Source: Haloarculaceae archaeon
GTDB taxonomy: Archaea; Halobacteriota; Halobacteria; Halobacteriales; Haloarculaceae
NCBI GenBank assembly: GCA_028274885.1
Contig: JAQCMX010000059.1
Coordinates: 1-14,654, forward strand
Direction: 5' to 3'
Length of the DNA: 14,654 nt
The notes under the pieces were generated by a model. That model had not been told where the DNA came from, searched no databases, and worked only from the letters and a program-made list of their open reading frames with translations. The position numbers and the translations under genes were made by a program. Shown here in pieces: positions 7,490 through 14,385 of the stretch (the first letter of the stretch is position 1; every line of letters starts with the position of its first letter).

Positions 7490-7493
7490 ATAC
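7484..7493 (+). promoter_or_regulatory. Internal TATA box overlapping a stop codon
   Basis: GTTTAAATAC is centred about 27 nt before ATG 7515 and contains the TAA stop (7487-7489) of the preceding gene. It would let the last two genes of the cluster be transcribed separately as a leaderless mRNA. Confidence 0.6.
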
Positions 7494-7514
7494 GAGGCCG
7501 CGACCAACGCCCCC

Positions 7515-8222
7515 ATGGCATCGCTGGACTGGCACCTCACGCGCACCGATGGCGTAACCCTCGTCGAACTGATCGTCACCGGGGGTCCCGGGGAACGTAT
7601 ACGGGTAGAGAGCAACCTCGAACCGGTGTGGCCCCCGCGCAGGCAGGGCGTGCCGGCCGCCGGCTGGGACGGGGCTGCGTTTACGGGGACTGTCGATGCC
7701 GGGGAGCAACTGGTGGTTGGCTACGCCACCCCTGCCGAGCCGGTGGAACCACCTGCGACACTCGCCGCGCCCCGCGATCCGGGCGCGGATCGGGGCGTGG
7801 ACGCGCGGGACCTGATCCGGACCCTCGGCGACCCGAGACCGGTCGGGGCTGCTGTCCATCCCGACTCACAGGGCACTCTCCTGGTCGGTTCGAACCGCGA
7901 CGATACAGTCGGCCGGAGATCGGCGGCTGTCACAACAACCCCGACGACCGGGACACAATCCGACAACCTCGGCGTCGAGGCCTGGTTCGGCGCAGTCGAA
8001 CGACGTCTCGACACCGCAGAGACGCTGACGAGTGTCACGGACGCGGCGGAGGCACAGTCTGCTGTCGCATCGGTCGGTGGTATCCCGGCGGTACGGGAAC
8101 TGGCAGCCGCAATCGAATCCGACAGGCGGCGTCTCGGCCGACTAAGAGGGCGAATAGTTAGCTTGGACGAGCACGTCCGGGCGGTCGATGTGCCCGTCGA
8201 GACACTCGAACGACTCGCATGA
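7515..8222 (+). CDS. Protein of unknown function in MinD-linked cluster (DUF7857-like)
   Basis: The product is 235 aa from ATG 7515. I chose this start over the in-frame ATG at 7383, which overlaps the preceding gene, because of the TATA box 27 nt upstream. Residues 1-75 look beta-rich and include the striking PVWPPRRQGVPAAGWD. Residues 75-155 are a Pro/Ala/Asp/Thr-rich, probably flexible linker. Residues 155-235 are helical (VEAWFGAVERRLDTAETL, then AVRELAAAIESDRRRLGRLRGR). It resembles a haloarchaeal family I recall as DUF7857, number unverified. Its TGA overlaps the ATG of the MinD-type ATPase (ATGA), so translation of the two is coupled and a physical partnership is likely. Confidence 0.85.
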   Translation: MASLDWHLTRTDGVTLVELIVTGGPGERIRVESNLEPVWPPRRQGVPAAGWDGAAFTGTVDAGEQLVVGYATPAEPVEPPATLAAPRDPGADRGVDARDLIRTLGDPRPVGAAVHPDSQGTLLVGSNRDDTVGRRSAAVTTTPTTGTQSDNLGVEAWFGAVERRLDTAETLTSVTDAAEAQSAVASVGGIPAVRELAAAIESDRRRLGRLRGRIVSLDEHVRAVDVPVETLERLA

Positions 8223-8917
8223 TCCTGGCAGTAACCGCCGGCAAGGGCGGGGTCGGAAAATCGACGGTTGCCTACAATCTCGCCGCAGAACTGGATGCGG
8301 TCGTAATCGACGCGGATCTCGGTATGGCCGATCTCCCGGCATCTCGTGGTCCGGATCTACACGATGTCCTCGCCGGGCGCGCAGACCCGGTCGAGGCTGT
8401 CCGCGAGGACGGGCCCGTTGCGTTGCTCCCCTGTGGTCGGTCACTCGGTGGGTTCCGGGCGGCTGATCCGGCCGTCTTTGTTGAGAGCGTTAGGGCTGTC
8501 AGGCGTCACTACGGTCGGGTGATCATCGATTCGCCGGCAGGGCTGGCGGGTGACGCCGGACTCCCGGTGCTTGCCGCCGACGCCTGCCTGCTCGTCGTCC
8601 GTCCAACCAGAGCCGCCATCGCCGACGGCGTGCGAACCAGGGAACTCGCCCGAGTAATCGGGACACCACTTGCACAGGTCGTCCTCAATCGGGTGGCCAC
8701 TCTGCCCGAAGACGAGGCTCGGACCGATCGTCTTGCCTCGAGACTCGGTGCGCCGGTCACGCCGGTTCCCGACAGCGACGTGGTTGCCCGCGCACAGCAG
8801 GCGGGGCGGCCGATCCGCTCGATTGCGCCCGACTCACAGGCCGTCGATCAGTTCGTCTCGCTGGCAGAGTCTGTCGAGTCTGCGCCCGACTGTTCCGGAT
8901 CCAGCAACGGGAGATGA
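8219..8917 (+). CDS. MinD/ParA-family ATPase
   Basis: The 232-aa product begins with a deviant Walker A box GKGGVGKST (residues 8-16). Its signature Lys9 and catalytic Lys14 are those of MinD/ParA/SIMIBI ATPases. The Walker B/switch segments are also present: VVIDADLGMADLP (Asp31, Asp33) and VIIDSPAG (Asp104). Such ATPases dimerise with ATP on a surface and position partner proteins or DNA. The C terminus (FVSLAESVESAPDCSGS) lacks the amphipathic membrane-targeting helix of classical MinD. This form may therefore be cytosolic or act through a partner. It overlaps the preceding gene by 4 nt and ends the cluster. A convergent aminotransferase gene ends 45 nt away, with no obvious T-rich terminator between. 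Confidence 0.92.
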   Translation: MILAVTAGKGGVGKSTVAYNLAAELDAVVIDADLGMADLPASRGPDLHDVLAGRADPVEAVREDGPVALLPCGRSLGGFRAADPAVFVESVRAVRRHYGRVIIDSPAGLAGDAGLPVLAADACLLVVRPTRAAIADGVRTRELARVIGTPLAQVVLNRVATLPEDEARTDRLASRLGAPVTPVPDSDVVARAQQAGRPIRSIAPDSQAVDQFVSLAESVESAPDCSGSSNGR

Positions 8918-8962
8918 GAGTATCGCAGGACGGCCGGACGAACTGGAGAGGTCCCTCGCGCA

Positions 8963-10087
8963 TTATGACCGAACAGCAGCCGTCGCTGCGTCGATGATCT
9001 CTACGGCCGTCTTGATCGTCCCCACGTCGGTGGCATACGAGATGCGGGCAGAGCCAGCCCCATGTTCGCCGAAAGCCGAACCCGGCACCACAACAACACC
9101 GCGGTCGATCACCTCGTCCACCCATCCCTCCGGTACTTGTGGCATCGCATAGAAGGCCCCCTGTGGCGTCGGACAGGGGAGTCCGGCATCCGCGAGTCCA
9201 TCAAGCAAGACGTCCCGGCGCTCCCGGAAGGCCTCGCGCATCTGCGCGACGTGGTCTTGAGGACCCGAGAGGGCGGCCTCGGCGGCATACTGGGCCGGGG
9301 CACTGGCACACGCCTGTGCATATTGGTGGACCCGCAACATGCGCTCGGTTCGCTCGTGAGCGGCGACCGTCCAGCCCAGCCGCCACCCTGTCATGGAGTG
9401 TGCCTTCGAGCAGGCGTTGACCAGCACCACGTTGTCACTCGCCGCGAACTCCATCGGGGAGCGGTGCTCGCCGTCGAAGATCTGGTACTCGTAGACCTCG
9501 TCGGAAATACAGAGTACGTCGTGTTCGTCGGCGATCCGGGCAAACGCACGCATATCGTCGACGGACTGGACCGCACCGGTGGGGTTGGCAGGGCTGTTGA
9601 CCACGAAGGCCGCGGTGTCGTCGGTGATCGCCTCCTCGACAGCAGTGGGAGAGAGGGTCAGATCCTCGCGCAGGGGGACTGGCCGCGGAGTGCCGCCGGC
9701 GAGGTGTGTCAACGCCTCGTAGGAAACAAAGCCCGGATCGGGGATGACGACCTCCTGGCCATTGTCGACGTGAGACTCGAGTGCGATGTGGAGGGCCTCG
9801 CTCCCACCGGCAGTCGCGATGATATGCTCCGGGTCTACGTCGAGGTCGTTGTCCCGTGCGTGTTTGTCGGCGATCGCCGCCCGCAGTTCGGGTGTCCCCT
9901 TGTTCGAGGTGTAGGCGTCGGCCTCCCCCGCCTGGATTGCCTCGACCGCAGCCCGTCTGGCGTGGTCGGGCGTCGGGAAATCCGGCTGACCGAGGCCGAG
10001 GTTGATTGCGTCCTCGTCAGCGGCCTCGAACACTTCGCGGATGCCACTGATCGAGACCTGTTCGACGCGTCGTGAAAACTCCGTCAT
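8963..10087 (-). CDS. Class I/II pyridoxal-phosphate aminotransferase (aspartate-aminotransferase-like)
   Basis: The 374-aa product carries the fold-type I aminotransferase marks in order. These are GLGQPDFPTP near residue 31, Tyr59 in AYTSNKGTPELR, Asn168 in NSPANPTGAV, and Asp196/Tyr199 in ISDEVYEY. The PLP-binding Lys228 lies in CSKAHSMTGWRLGW, and Arg348 in SARISYAT binds the substrate carboxylate. All catalytic residues are present, so it should transfer amino groups between amino acids and 2-oxoacids in the cytoplasm. It belongs to the AspC/AlaT/PatA-like Iγ group; the exact substrate cannot be read from sequence. ATG 10087 is supported by a TATA-like GATTAA about 29 nt upstream. It is divergent from the metallophosphoesterase and convergent with the MinD-type gene. 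Confidence 0.95.
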   Translation of the reverse strand: MTEFSRRVEQVSISGIREVFEAADEDAINLGLGQPDFPTPDHARRAAVEAIQAGEADAYTSNKGTPELRAAIADKHARDNDLDVDPEHIIATAGGSEALHIALESHVDNGQEVVIPDPGFVSYEALTHLAGGTPRPVPLREDLTLSPTAVEEAITDDTAAFVVNSPANPTGAVQSVDDMRAFARIADEHDVLCISDEVYEYQIFDGEHRSPMEFAASDNVVLVNACSKAHSMTGWRLGWTVAAHERTERMLRVHQYAQACASAPAQYAAEAALSGPQDHVAQMREAFRERRDVLLDGLADAGLPCPTPQGAFYAMPQVPEGWVDEVIDRGVVVVPGSAFGEHGAGSARISYATDVGTIKTAVEIIDAATAAVRS

Positions 10088-10110
10088 ATCTGTACTCTCG
10101 AAGCGGACTG

Positions 10111-10133
10111 GTGTTAATCATTGGTCTTTATAC
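10111..10133. promoter_or_regulatory. Divergent promoter elements, aminotransferase and metallophosphoesterase
   Basis: A GATTAA-type element (minus strand, around 10114-10119) is about 29 nt before the aminotransferase ATG. TCTTTATA at 10126-10133 reads as a strong plus-strand TATA box and would give a leader of about 90 nt for the metallophosphoesterase. Read on the minus strand it (TATAAAGA) could also serve the aminotransferase. Confidence 0.45.
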
Positions 10134-10248
10134 CCATCGACGAGGGGGGGGGTCTCGATCCTGGACCGACACGCCGAGGTCAGAACCGACGACGGGCAGC
10201 CGGCACTGGGCCGGCAGGCCTTTGTCCGACGGTCACCGACGGAAATGT

Positions 10249-10941
10249 ATGGATGCGTTGGCGGACGTTGTTCTCCATGATCGGGCCGCAGTGATCCGGG
10301 ACACACTCATTCTCTCTGATCTGCATCTCGGGCAGGGGGAACGGTCGGACATCGCGTTCCCGGTCGGCGATGGCTCGGACGTGCTCGACCGCTTCGAGGG
10401 GCTCTGCCGGCGCTTCGAGCCACAGACCGCGGTGATCGCGGGTGATCTGTTGCACTCGTTTCGGACAATCCCACGGACAGTCAGGCAAACCGTCGAGGGG
10501 ATCGAGGCCGTTGCCGAGGGTGTAGGGGTCGACCTCGTCGTGACGCCGGGGAACCACGATACGATGCTGGATGCCGTCCTGTCAGCCGAAACGAGCCCTA
10601 CGGTTCGGATCGGTGAGACGGTCGTCTGTCACGGCCACGCCGAACCCAAGGTCGACGCCGGACGGTACGTCGTCGGCCACGACCATCCGGCGATCACGAT
10701 CGAAGGGCAAAAGCGGCCGTGCTATCTCGCCGGGGAAGGGGTCTACGGGGGCAGCGATCTGCTGGTGCTGCCGGCGTTTAGCCGGCTGGTCGCCGGTGCC
10801 CGGATCGATGACATGCGGACTGAGGACTTTCTCTCGCCGCTTGTGACCGACCCCGGGGCTCTACGGCCCATCGTGCGGGATACAGAGGGCAATGAGACCC
10901 TCGAGTTCCCCCCACTGGGCGAATTTCGACACCGGTTGTGA
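10249..10941 (+). CDS. Metallophosphoesterase, ICC-like (COG1407-type)
   Basis: The 230-aa product contains the full set of calcineurin-like phosphoesterase motifs: SDLHLG (Asp24, His26), GDLLH (Asp66), GNHD (Asn102, His103), CHGH (residues 127-130) and GHDHP (His144, His146). These bind two metal ions, usually Mn or Fe, and hydrolyse phosphodiesters or phosphomonoesters. The compact archaeal group with this layout is often encoded near Lhr-type helicases and is thought to be nucleic-acid related; no such helicase is next to it here. I chose ATG 10249 (MDALADVVLHDRAAV). The in-frame extension to 10072 is low-complexity and crosses the divergent promoter region. An out-of-frame ATG at 10245 precedes it by 4 nt. 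The spacer after it (10942-10980) shows nothing. Confidence 0.93.
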   Translation: MDALADVVLHDRAAVIRDTLILSDLHLGQGERSDIAFPVGDGSDVLDRFEGLCRRFEPQTAVIAGDLLHSFRTIPRTVRQTVEGIEAVAEGVGVDLVVTPGNHDTMLDAVLSAETSPTVRIGETVVCHGHAEPKVDAGRYVVGHDHPAITIEGQKRPCYLAGEGVYGGSDLLVLPAFSRLVAGARIDDMRTEDFLSPLVTDPGALRPIVRDTEGNETLEFPPLGEFRHRL

Positions 10942-10980
10942 TCCCGGGGGGTGACCGGTACAGGGGCTTAGGGCAGGCCG

Positions 10981-12255
10981 TTATGTCGTGTCTACTGCAC
11001 TAGCAGCGTGTCGACCACTCACGAGCGCCCCCTGGATCGAGGACCACTCGGTGTACTCGCCGGCAAGGTAGACCGATCCGGCGGGGGCGTCGACAGCGGG
11101 CAGTCTGTCGGTGAAACCGGGCGGCTGACTGAACTGCGCAAACGGGATCCGATCGGTCCGGCGTAGGGTCAACTCCGCGAAGCTGTGTTCGGGATACCAC
11201 GACGCGAGCGTCTCCTCGACCTCGGCGGCCAGTTGCTCGTCACTTGCCTCCTGTTCGCCCAGAAACGTCGCACTCAGCAGGTGGGTCCCGTCGGGGGCGT
11301 AGTCGGGGGCCGCAGCCGACATCGGCGCAATCTGGTTGGGGCGTTCGTCGGCTGCGTTCAAGAGGAGGCGGGCCCCGGTGTCGAGTCGCTGTGTCTTCGG
11401 AAGCGCGAACTGCTGGGTGACACAGCCCTGCCCCTCGGTGGGGATCGACTCGACCCCGGTCAGCGCCCGGGCCCGTTTGGGATCCGTCGCCACGACGACG
11501 GCGTCGGCATCGATCGTCTCACCGGGGGTTTCGACGGTGACGGGATCGGACTCGTCTGGCTCCGGGCCCTCGGGGGTGACAGCTTCGACCGGTGTCTCCG
11601 TCTCGATTGTGACGCCGGCTTCGCGGGCCTTGGCCACGAGCTGTGCGGGGATTTGACCCATCCCCGCCGCCGGAACCGTCGCGTTCCCGGCTGTGAGCAT
11701 CTTGAACGTGTACTCGAAGACGAGTCGGGAACTGGACAGCGACCGGTTGAGGGTGATCCCACCGTAGAAAGGGGCGAAAAACGCCTCGCGGAACCCCCGG
11801 GAGAACCCACGGTCGGCGAGAAAGTCGGCGATCGACTGCCCGTCGTTGCGCATTATCTCCGCGGTTGATTTTCGCGCCATGTCCCGACGCAATTTCAACA
11901 CGCGGAGTTTGTCCCGCAGGGTCGCGTTATGATTGAAAACCGTCGCAAAGAGGGTAGTAGGGTCACGCAAGGGGTCGGCAAGCGTCGAGCGCTCGCCGGG
12001 GCGGGCGATTATTGCGCCGGGGCGAAACGCGCACAGATCGAGCGCGTCCGGATCGAGTTCGTGTTCGACGGCGGGATAGTTCGGGAACAGAACCTGGAAT
12101 CCGTGGTCGAAGACGAACCCGTCCTCGTGGTCGCTCCGGACGCGGCCGCCGGCCTCGGACTCACGCTCGAACACCGTCACGTTCCCGGCAGGTGCGAGTC
12201 TGCGTGCGGCCACGAGGCCTGCGAGCCCGGCACCCACGACGACGACATCGGTCAT
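10981..12255 (-). CDS. FAD-dependent oxidoreductase (amine oxidase / phytoene-desaturase-like)
   Basis: The 424-aa product starts with a dinucleotide-binding fold, VVVVGAGLAGL (Gly8, Gly10, Gly13), with Glu30 for the adenine ribose and the AGGRVRS motif. It ends with the FAD-closing motif AGEYTEWSSIQGALVSGRHAA (Glu400). The middle (about residues 75-230) resembles the substrate domain of protoporphyrinogen oxidase or carotenoid desaturase relatives, with RGFREAFFAPFYGGI. The family oxidises amines, carotenoid precursors or tetrapyrroles; I cannot tell which. Haloarchaeal genomes carry several such paralogs, and most are only named NAD(P)/FAD-dependent oxidoreductase. I chose ATG 12255 because the glycine motif follows at once and a TATA-like TTTTAG lies 24-29 nt upstream. 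An upstream in-frame extension to 12684 overlaps the divergent gene. Confidence 0.9.
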   Translation of the reverse strand: MTDVVVVGAGLAGLVAARRLAPAGNVTVFERESEAGGRVRSDHEDGFVFDHGFQVLFPNYPAVEHELDPDALDLCAFRPGAIIARPGERSTLADPLRDPTTLFATVFNHNATLRDKLRVLKLRRDMARKSTAEIMRNDGQSIADFLADRGFSRGFREAFFAPFYGGITLNRSLSSSRLVFEYTFKMLTAGNATVPAAGMGQIPAQLVAKAREAGVTIETETPVEAVTPEGPEPDESDPVTVETPGETIDADAVVVATDPKRARALTGVESIPTEGQGCVTQQFALPKTQRLDTGARLLLNAADERPNQIAPMSAAAPDYAPDGTHLLSATFLGEQEASDEQLAAEVEETLASWYPEHSFAELTLRRTDRIPFAQFSQPPGFTDRLPAVDAPAGSVYLAGEYTEWSSIQGALVSGRHAASAVDTT

Positions 12256-12283
12256 ATTTCCACAGTCGGGCGCGACCACTAAA

Positions 12284-12289
12284 ACGACG
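12284..12289 (-). promoter_or_regulatory. TATA-like element of the FAD oxidoreductase
   Basis: On the minus strand this reads TTTTAG, centred about 27 nt before ATG 12255 and consistent with a leaderless transcript. Confidence 0.5.
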
Positions 12290-12345
12290 ACGGCTTTCGG
12301 GCACGGGCACAGCGGAAAGCTGCCCTCGGCCGACCGATGGAAACA

Positions 12346-12354
12346 GTTTATTTG
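12346..12354 (+). promoter_or_regulatory. TATA box upstream of a 25-codon leader frame
   Basis: GTTTATTTG is centred about 25 nt before ATG 12375. It is the best TATA-like match in the spacer between the FAD oxidoreductase and the threonine-synthase-like gene. Confidence 0.5.
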
Positions 12355-12374
12355 CGGCTGTCCGTTAGACCGGT

Positions 12375-12452
12375 ATGTCGACGACCGTCCAGACCCCGGA
12401 CCCGGTCGGACCACCCCTCGGTGTACTGTCCACGGATACCGACTCACGATAG
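12375..12452 (+). CDS. Possible 25-aa leader peptide upstream of threonine-synthase-like gene
   Basis: The frame runs ATG to TAG. It encodes a peptide that starts MSTTVQTPDPVGPPLG and ends STDTDSR, with five threonines in 25 residues. A good TATA box lies 25 nt upstream, so this ATG would be the first base of a leaderless mRNA. The stop is 69 nt before the threonine-synthase-like ATG. It could be a real small protein, a regulatory upstream frame, or chance. No clear hairpin was seen between its stop and the next gene. Confidence 0.3.
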   Translation: MSTTVQTPDPVGPPLGVLSTDTDSR

Positions 12453-12521
12453 TCCCGGTGGAAGTCCGCAGGTCTCGGCACGAAGGACAGGGCTTAGTCG
12501 TCCGCGCTCCCAGTGTCGGGT

Positions 12522-13700
12522 ATGGAGACAACCACGGTGTGTACCGGCCTGAGCTGTCTGGACTGTGGCGAGACCGTCGAGGCGGATACGGATCGTTGTC
12601 CGGCGTGTGAAGGAGCACTCGAACCAACATACGACGAAGGGAAACTCGCCGAGGCATGGGAGCAGGCAAAGGGGGACACAGCACGAGGACGCGGGCGATT
12701 TGGAGACCTGCTTTCGCTCCCCGGGTCGGCAGGCGTCGGTCTCGGGGAAGGGGCGAGCCCGCTGGTGTCCTGTCCGGACCTGACCCAGGAGTTTGGATGC
12801 GAGACGGTGCTGGTCAAAGACGAGGCAGGAAACCCGACGGGATCGATCGCCGACCGCGGGATCGCGCTGGCAGTCAGTGCTGCCCGGAAGGCGGGGGCTG
12901 AGACGGTTGCGCTGCCGACGACCGGGAACGGCGGGCAAGCCGCGGCGGCGTATGCCTCGCGGGCTGGGCTGGACTCGGAGAGTTTCGTCCCATCCCGGAC
13001 ACTGTTTGCCAACAAGGCAATGATCAACGTCCACGGCGGCGAGATGTCCGTCGTGGGGGGGCGCTATCCGGATGCGGTGGCGGCATTCGAGGACGCAACC
13101 GCCACCTCGGAGTGGCACTCGCTTGCGCCCTTCGAGACGCCGTACCGTCACGACGGTCACAGGACGCTGGCGTACGAACTCGTCGACGAACTGGAGCAGG
13201 AACCGGAGGCAGTTGTCTGTCCGACAGCACACGGACTCTGGATTCGTGGCATCTACGCCGGCTTTCGGGACCTGGCGGCGATCGGGGTGATCGATGCGGT
13301 GCCACGCCTCTACGCCGCACAGGCAGGGGGCTGTGCCCCGGTCGTGGACGCATGGGAGAAGGGCCGAACGGACGTCGAGGCTGTCGAGCACCCGGATACG
13401 ATCTGTGGGCCGTTGGAGATTCCGGATCCAGCCGGCGGCCGGTACGTGATAGAAGCGCTCGAGGCAACCGGGGGCGGGGCGGTCGGAACCGACGACGAGG
13501 CGATCCTTGAGGCGGCGGTCGGGCTCGCAGCTGCCGGTGTCCCGACGAGTGCGACCGGCGGGACAGCGGTAAGCGGTGCCCAGGCGCTTGCCGAACAGGG
13601 GGCGTTCGAACCCGGGGAGACGGTCGTGCTCGTCAATCCGACGACCGCGAACCGGGAGGCCGACCTGCTCCGGAGTCACCTCATGAGCAAAGGGGTCTGA
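12522..13700 (+). CDS. Threonine-synthase-like protein lacking the PLP lysine
   Basis: The 392-aa product has an N-terminal zinc ribbon (Cys12, Cys15, Cys26, Cys29) followed by a fold-type II PLP enzyme body like haloarchaeal ThrC. The canonical motif around the Schiff-base lysine, NPTGSFKDRG, reads NPTGSIADRG here, with Ala110 in place of Lys (codon GCC). The glycine-rich PLP-phosphate loop, usually PTGGG-like, reads PTAHGLWIRG (residues 234-243). The asparagine loop TTGNGGQAAAAYASRAGL (133-150) is intact. I infer that it no longer does PLP chemistry the standard way and may be a pseudo-enzyme, a regulator or a partner of an active paralog. The reading frame is intact, so it is not a decaying gene. 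I chose ATG 12522; a TATA-like CTTAG lies 27 nt upstream (12493-12497). Confidence 0.88.
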   Translation: METTTVCTGLSCLDCGETVEADTDRCPACEGALEPTYDEGKLAEAWEQAKGDTARGRGRFGDLLSLPGSAGVGLGEGASPLVSCPDLTQEFGCETVLVKDEAGNPTGSIADRGIALAVSAARKAGAETVALPTTGNGGQAAAAYASRAGLDSESFVPSRTLFANKAMINVHGGEMSVVGGRYPDAVAAFEDATATSEWHSLAPFETPYRHDGHRTLAYELVDELEQEPEAVVCPTAHGLWIRGIYAGFRDLAAIGVIDAVPRLYAAQAGGCAPVVDAWEKGRTDVEAVEHPDTICGPLEIPDPAGGRYVIEALEATGGGAVGTDDEAILEAAVGLAAAGVPTSATGGTAVSGAQALAEQGAFEPGETVVLVNPTTANREADLLRSHLMSKGV

Positions 13701-13741
13701 CCGCGAAGGACACGGTCGGCCCACAGTGAGTGATCCGGAGA

Positions 13742-13750
13742 CTTAATTAG
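13742..13750 (+). promoter_or_regulatory. TATA-like element before a gene relic
   Basis: CTTAATTAG is a plausible box that predicts transcription from about 13772. No intact gene follows, so it may be the surviving promoter of the decayed gene at 13797-13992. Confidence 0.3.
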
Positions 13751-13796
13751 GGGCACACGCTGGTACAACTGTCAGGTCAAACACCGCTGTCCGTAC

Positions 13797-13992
13797 TCTT
13801 CGGATCGGTCGATTGCAGACCTCGACGACGCAACCGAGTACCTGCAAACGATCTGTGACCGCGGGCTCGAATCGCTTCGGGACAGTACGGAACTGAACCA
13901 CCGAAGAGGTCACAAAGCGAGACCAGCTCACGGAGTTGCGCTCGGGTCTCGGATGGCTTCTCGGGGAGTACCGCGATTCTGATAGTAATTAG
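13797..13992 (+). pseudogene. Frameshifted gene relic, unknown family
   Basis: Two adjacent frames give protein-like sequence. From 13797 one frame reads SSDRSIADLDDATEYLQTIC, then DRGLESLRDSTE. After about 13903 the +1 frame takes over with EEVTKRDQLTELRSGLG and WLLGEYRDSDSN, then a stop at 13990-13992. The switch lies between 13899 and 13905 and fits one inserted base or two lost. I do not recognise the family; both parts look helical and acidic. No start codon is evident upstream. The last four codons and the stop lie inside the left end of repeat copy B, so the element's insertion may have set the present 3' end. A chance open stretch cannot be excluded. Confidence 0.4.
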
Positions 13993-14096
13993 TGCGGTTA
14001 TTTTGTGCTCCCATCCCGGAGATTGACATCTCACAGCGTGTCCCCGATATCTTCTTCCAGCGTGGCAGTACAGGCTCGCACTAATCACTATGAGAC
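13977..14096. repeat. 120-nt inverted-repeat (MITE-like) element, copy B
   Basis: This stretch has the same length and ends as copy A at 5336-5456. Its own ends are inverted repeats matching at 17 of the outer 20 nt. The left end reads TTCTGATAGTAATTAGTGCG and the right end CGCACTAATCACTATGAGAC. It lies exactly between a frameshifted relic and a helicase fragment, which suits a mobile or recombination-prone element. No target duplication was seen. Confidence 0.62.
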
Positions 14097-14265
14097 CCCG
14101 ACCACGTGGGTCGTCGACCAGCCCGATGGGGAGAGAACAGCGGTGACAATCAAGCCGATGAACCCCGAACGGTATCTGGCCCACACCGTCTGGGACCGGG
14201 GCCGGAGGTTCGTGCTGTTGTCGGCGACAGTTCTCAACGAGAATGCATTCTGCAGCGTGTCATAG
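14091..14265 (+). pseudogene. Fragment of a Rad3/XPD-like DNA helicase
   Basis: About 57 residues in one frame match my memory of haloarchaeal Rad3-related helicases. They include TWVVDQPDG, then VTIKPMNPERYLAHTVWDRG and RRFVLLSATVLNENAFC, where LLSAT corresponds to a helicase motif. The frame then hits a stop after CSVS. A real protein of this family is several hundred residues long, with Walker A and DEAH boxes, none of which is here. The fragment begins at the right edge of repeat copy B. The element therefore marks the junction where the upstream part was lost. It is a relic with no visible start signal of its own. Confidence 0.6.
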
Positions 14266-14385
14266 AACCACTCATAAGTCAGTTGCACAGGAGGTCTGCT
14301 CAGCCGCTTCGATCTTGTATCGAAAGCACATCGTGTTGATGTACCACGACGCTGTCAGGTCTGCCCCGATGTACCGAGTGCCGTC
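14266..14385. other. Spacer without a recognisable gene
   Basis: No supported gene, RNA or repeat was seen between the helicase relic and the small membrane protein gene. On the minus strand the frame stays open for 37 codons after the membrane gene's stop, which is too short to call. Confidence 0.4.

Noticed and set aside
9062..10075. 337-codon plus-strand frame opposite the aminotransferase
   Set aside because: The minus strand carries the complete set of PLP aminotransferase residues, so the plus frame is a shadow.
12444..13724. Long minus-strand open frame opposite the threonine-synthase-like gene
   Set aside because: It is arginine- and proline-rich with no domain pattern, as expected for a GC-rich shadow. 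The plus strand has zinc-ribbon and fold-type II motifs.
13777..14184. 135-codon minus-strand frame crossing repeat copy B
   Set aside because: It runs through the relic and the repeat without protein-like character. The plus-strand frames there look more like real protein.
14273..14385. Minus-strand open stretch after the membrane protein stop, reading DGTRYIGADLTASWY and onward
   Set aside because: It continues in frame for 37 codons and looks somewhat protein-like, but it is too short, has no start signal and matches no family I know.
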